Part shown: positions 60,524-64,000 of the stretch, piece after piece
Layout of the letters: each line of letters opens with the position of its first letter
How positions within the stretch are numbered: the stretch's first letter is position 1
Assembly: GCA_031772625.1 (NCBI GenBank)
Contig: CM062816.1
Coordinates: 1,664,777,385-1,664,841,384 of the forward strand
Source of the DNA: Pinus tabuliformis
Taxonomy: Eukaryota > Streptophyta > Pinopsida > Pinales > Pinaceae
Reading direction: 5' to 3'
DNA: 64,000 nt
The notes under the pieces: model-generated
Databases searched by the model: none
What the model saw: the letters and a program-made list of their open reading frames with translations, nothing else
What the model was told of the DNA's origin: nothing
Program-made: the position numbers and the translations under genes

Positions 60524-61341
60524 ATGGTAGAAGATGGTAGGTTTAGGGTTGAAAAATTCAACGGCAAAAACTACCAGCTATGGAAGATGCAGATGGAAGA
60601 TTATCTGTATCATAGATATCTATACCAACCATTCAGCGGAAAGGAAAAGAAGCCAAAGAGTATGACAAACACAGAATTGGATATTCTTGACCAAAAATCA
60701 CTTGGAACAATACGGTTGTGCCTAGAGACGTTGATAGTGTTCAATATTTAAAAGGAGACGACAACAAATGGTTTAATGTCGACACTGGAAAACTATATGA
60801 AAAGCCCTCAGCCTCAAATAAGGTATTTCTTATGAAGCGTTTGTTTAATATGAAGATGTCAAAAGGTGGATCTATTGCTAATCATTTAATTGAGTTTAAT
60901 ACAGTTACCAGTCAGTTAAGTTCTGTAGGGGTAACTTTTGATGATGAAGTTAGGGCTCTGTTATTTCTGTGCTCATTGCCAAAAAATTGGAATGGTTTAG
61001 TTATGGCCATTAGTAACTCTATCTCTGGATATGGTACTTTAAAGTTTGATGATGTTGTCAATGCAATCATTAGTGATGAAATGTGACGGAAAAGATCTTG
61101 TGAAAAATCAGGTAATGCTTTGACTGCAGAGACTAGGGGAAGAAAAATGGAAAGAAGAAAGAGCCCTAGATATCACAGTAAGTCAAGAAAAGGCAGATCC
61201 AAGTCTGGATCTGGGATAGTGTGCTCGAAATGTGGGAAGAAAGGACACCTGAAGAAAGACTTCAAGTCTCAAAAGGGAAAAGAAGGAGATGCACAACAAG
61301 AAACTAATCATGAAGTGAATGTAACAGGTGATGTGTTGTAA
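60524..61341 (+). pseudogene. Ty1/copia gag
   Basis: Gag starts MVEDGRFRVEKFNGKNYQLW and continues after a frameshift near 60740 with KLYEKPSASNKVFLMKRLFN, GGSIANHLIEFNTVTSQLSS and FLCSLPKNWNGLV. The zinc knuckle reads CSKCGKKGHLKKDF (about 61222-61263); its fourth ligand Cys is Phe. The start was chosen at 60524 because it follows the primer-binding site closely and the DGRFRVEKFNGK start is typical of the family. Confidence 0.9.
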
Positions 61342-61347
61342 TATTCT

Positions 61348-62660
61348 TTGATTATTTCATTAGAAAATATTATTGATGCTTGGGTGGTAGATTCAGGGGG
61401 TTCATTCCATGCCACACCTAATAGGAAACATTTTTATGATTATGTTCAAGGAGATTTTGGACAGGTTCGATTGGGTGATGATAAACCCTGTAAAATCATT
61501 GGAATGGGTACAGTTTTCATAAAAAAACAAAATGGAAATCAGTGGCTATTGAAGGAGCTAAGGCATGTTCCAGATCTGAAGAAAAATCTAATTTCAACAG
61601 GGAAGTTGGGAGGTGAAGGTTGCATAACAACTTTCACAGATAAAACCTGGAAGGTCACTAAAGGATCCTTGGTAATATCAAAAGGAGGAAAGGTTGGTAC
61701 ATTGTATTTATGAAATGGTATTTCTAATTTTATCAATGATTTAACCTCTAGAGGAGAAGATATGACATTGTGGCACATGGGCTTGGGCATATAAGTGAGG
61801 AGGGGATGCAGATTCTTGACTCAAGAAATTTGTAGCCAAGTTTGAAGCATGTTGATTTAAAATTCTGTGAAAATTGTGTTTATGGAAAACAGAAGAGAGT
61901 CAGATTCCTCAGAGTTGGGAAAGAAAAGAAGATCGAAAAATTAGAGCCTGTGCATACAGATGTATGGGGACCTGCTTAGGTATCATCTCTCGGTGGCCCT
62001 CATTATTATGTTACTTTTATTGATGATGCAATTAGAAAACCCTAGATTTTTTGTATTCGAAATAAATCTGATGTATCTGATACTTTCAAGAAATGGAAAG
62101 CATTGGTTGAAAATGAGACAGGAAAAAGGTTGAAGTGTCTCAGATTAGACAATGGAGGTGAATATTGCAGAAAATAGTTTGATTGGTACTATTCAAAGAA
62201 TAGAATTCGTAGAGAGAAGACAACTCCAGGAACACCAAAAGAAAATGGTGTGTCAAAAAGGATGAACAGGAAAATCATGGAGAGTGCAAGGTGCGTGAGA
62301 TTGCATGTAGGATTTCCTTTACAATTTTGGGCAGATGTTGTAGATACTATTGTCTATCTAATAAACAAAGGGCCTTCAAGTTCCTTGGATGGCGGTATTC
62401 CAGAGGAGGCATGGACAGGTAAAAAGGTAAACTACTCCTTTTTAAAGACGTTTGGTTGTGAAGCCTTTGTCCACATTAATAAAGAAAATAGAACAAAGCT
62501 TGAGGCAAAATCAAAGAAATGTACCTTTATTGGATATGGTGTTAATGATTTTGGTTATCTCTTTTATGATTATGAAAAACACAAAATCATTAGGAGCAGA
62601 GATGTCATATTCAATGAAAATGTTTTGTATAAGGATCAGCTACAGGAAAAGAAATAGGAA
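61348..62660 (+). pseudogene. Ty1/copia protease and integrase
   Basis: The protease motif is WVVDSGGSFHATPN at about 61381-61422, with DSGGS where DSGAS is usual. The pre-integrase region includes VRLGDDKPCKIIGMG and LRHVPDLKKNLISTGK. Integrase follows with TDVWGPA (TAG) VSSLGG near 61960, a segment with [13 protein letters not shown] near 62135 (second catalytic Asp) and TPGTPKENGVSKRMNRKIME near 62230 (catalytic Glu in the expected place). The C-terminal SFLKTFGCEAFVHI and SKKCTFIGYG segments end near 62660. Stops include TAG at 61977 and 62043. Confidence 0.9.
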
Positions 62661-64000
62661 AAAGAAAATAGAGAATACACAGTGCTTGATGAGATCACAA
62701 GAAAAGTGATGGTGCTTGAAAATCATAATGATCAACAGCTAAGACAACAACCAAAACAACAATAAGCACCTCAAACACCTAAAAATGGTGTTAGAAGATC
62801 TACCAGGATAAGTAGACCCCTTGAACGATACTCTCCTTCATTATATTATGTATTGTTGACTAATTCTGGTGAACCAGAATGTTATGAAGAAGCAGTGCAG
62901 GTAGAAACTAGGAAGAAGTGGGAGCAAGCCATGAAAGAAGAGATGGACTCCTTAGCACATAACCAGACTTGGGACTTACTAAGGTTGCCTACAGGTAAAA
63001 CAACATTGCATAATAAATGGGTTTACAAGTTGAAGGAAGAAGATGGAGGCAGAAAAAGGTATAAATCTAGACTTGTGGTTAAAGGGTTTGCACATAAAAA
63101 GGTATAGACTTTGATGAGATATTTTCTCTTGTTTTTAAAATGACTTCAATCAGAACTATTTTAAATCTAGTAGCAGCTGAAGATTTGCATCTTGAGTGGT
63201 TAGATGTAAAGACAACCTTTCTCCATGTGGATTTGGAGGAAGAGATATATATGCAACAGCCACAGGGATATGAGGTAAAAGGGAAGGAGAAACTAGTGTG
63301 CAGATTGAAGAAGAGCTTGTATGGCTTAAAACAAGCTCCAAGGTAGTGGTATCTAAAATTTGACAGGTTTATGTCTGGACAAGGTTATACTAGATGTCAC
63401 TCTGATCATTGTGTTTATCTCAAAAGGAAAAATGATGGTAGCTATATTATATTGTTATTGTATGTAGATGAAATGCTTGTTGCAGGTTTTGACATGTAGG
63501 AAATAAATGTGCTCAAAAGAAAATTAGAAAACTCATTTACAATGAAGGATTTGGGTGCTGCAAAACAAATCCTTAGTATGAGAATAACTAGAGATAGGAA
63601 GAATCGCAAATTAACATTGTCTCAAGGTGAGTACATAGAACAGGTGTCAAAAAGGTTTAATATGCAGAATGCAAAACCAGTTAGTATACCTTTGGCTAGC
63701 CATTTAAAATTAAGTAAGGAGGAGTGTCCCAAGACTCAGGAAGAAATGGATCACATGTCTAAAGTTCCATATGCATCCACAGTTGGAAGCTTAATGTATG
63801 CAATGGTCTGCACAAGGCTTGATATTGCACATGTAGTGGGAGTTGTAAGCAAGTACATCAACAATCCAGGAAAAGAACATTGGATAGTGGTGAAGTGGAT
63901 TCTCAAGTATTTGAGAGGTACCACAAATCAAGCATTATGCTTTGGTGGTTCAAACATTTCTCTACAGGGATATGTTGATGCAGATATGGTGGGTGATAGA
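62661..64000 (+). pseudogene. Ty1/copia reverse transcriptase and start of RNase H (runs off the window)
   Basis: RT begins after a polar linker with EEAVQVETRKKWEQAMKEEM and KWVYKLKEEDGGRKRYKSRL, shifts frame at 63107, and continues MTSIRTILNLVAAEDLHLEW, LKKSLYGLKQAPR then TAG (63344) and WYLKFDRFM. The catalytic box is YVDE (63461-63472) rather than YVDD, so the second metal-binding Asp is lost. A TAG at 63497 follows. RNase H starts with GYVDADMVGDR at the very end. The missing part (rest of RNase H, 3' LTR) lies beyond 64000. Confidence 0.92.

Overview
This window looks like intergenic DNA from a very large, repeat-rich seed-plant genome, most likely a gymnosperm and probably a conifer. 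The evidence is the mix of plant-type retroelements (LINEs with a DUF4283 plus zinc-knuckle ORF1, Ty3/gypsy elements with an archaeal-type RNase H, Ty1/copia elements primed by initiator-Met tRNA), their heavy decay, the AT-rich telomere-like minisatellites, and the lack of any convincing host gene. I found no intact protein-coding gene, no rRNA or tRNA gene and no CRISPR array. Almost all recognisable coding sequence is broken retrotransposon, read here as pseudogenes.

Layout. 1-2432 is AT-rich and passes into a telomere-like minisatellite holding one SINE-like insert. 2452-10533 is a minus-strand LINE of about 8.1 kb bounded by a 19-bp target-site duplication, inserted into that minisatellite. 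The minisatellite resumes at 10553 and runs to about 14480, switching orientation twice and carrying three more SINE-like inserts. 14651-17500 is largely unassigned. 17530-21277 holds a plus-strand LINE ORF1 relic and, on the minus strand, the gag end, primer-binding site and probable LTR of a Ty3 element. 21777-26010 holds a 1.79-kb dispersed repeat (copy A) followed by another LINE relic (ORF1 and endonuclease).

26780-45108 is the centrepiece: a Ty3/gypsy element with about 4.5-kb LTRs that start TGTTG and end CAACA, flanked by the 5-bp duplication CATAT. Each LTR contains a decayed sense-strand reading frame of about 1,000 codons ending in a coiled-coil region. The internal region encodes gag, protease, an archaeal-type RNase H placed before the reverse transcriptase, RT, the usual RNase H, an H2C2 zinc finger and integrase. 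The 5' LTR is interrupted by a 2.26-kb insert containing copy B of the 1.79-kb repeat and, near its right end, a sequence that folds as a type-I hammerhead ribozyme.

45370-46900 is a LINE RT relic. 47270-49610 is a Ty1/copia relic whose integrase is split by a (TA)n microsatellite of about 104 bp. 51360-53600 is a minus-strand uncharacterised ORF relic. 53647-54538 is a copia LTR with primer-binding site. 55961-56548 is a solo copia LTR. 57640-59800 is a Ty3 LTR end, primer-binding site, gag and protease relic. 59852-64000 is the 5' LTR and most of gag-pol of a younger copia element that runs off the window.

The elements do not work together; they record successive nested insertions. Their history can be read from duplicated target sites, LTR pairs and a recurrent conversion of Gln (CAG/CAA) and Trp (TGG) codons to stops, as expected from C-to-T decay of methylated DNA. 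All domain calls come from reading translations by eye; no database search was possible.
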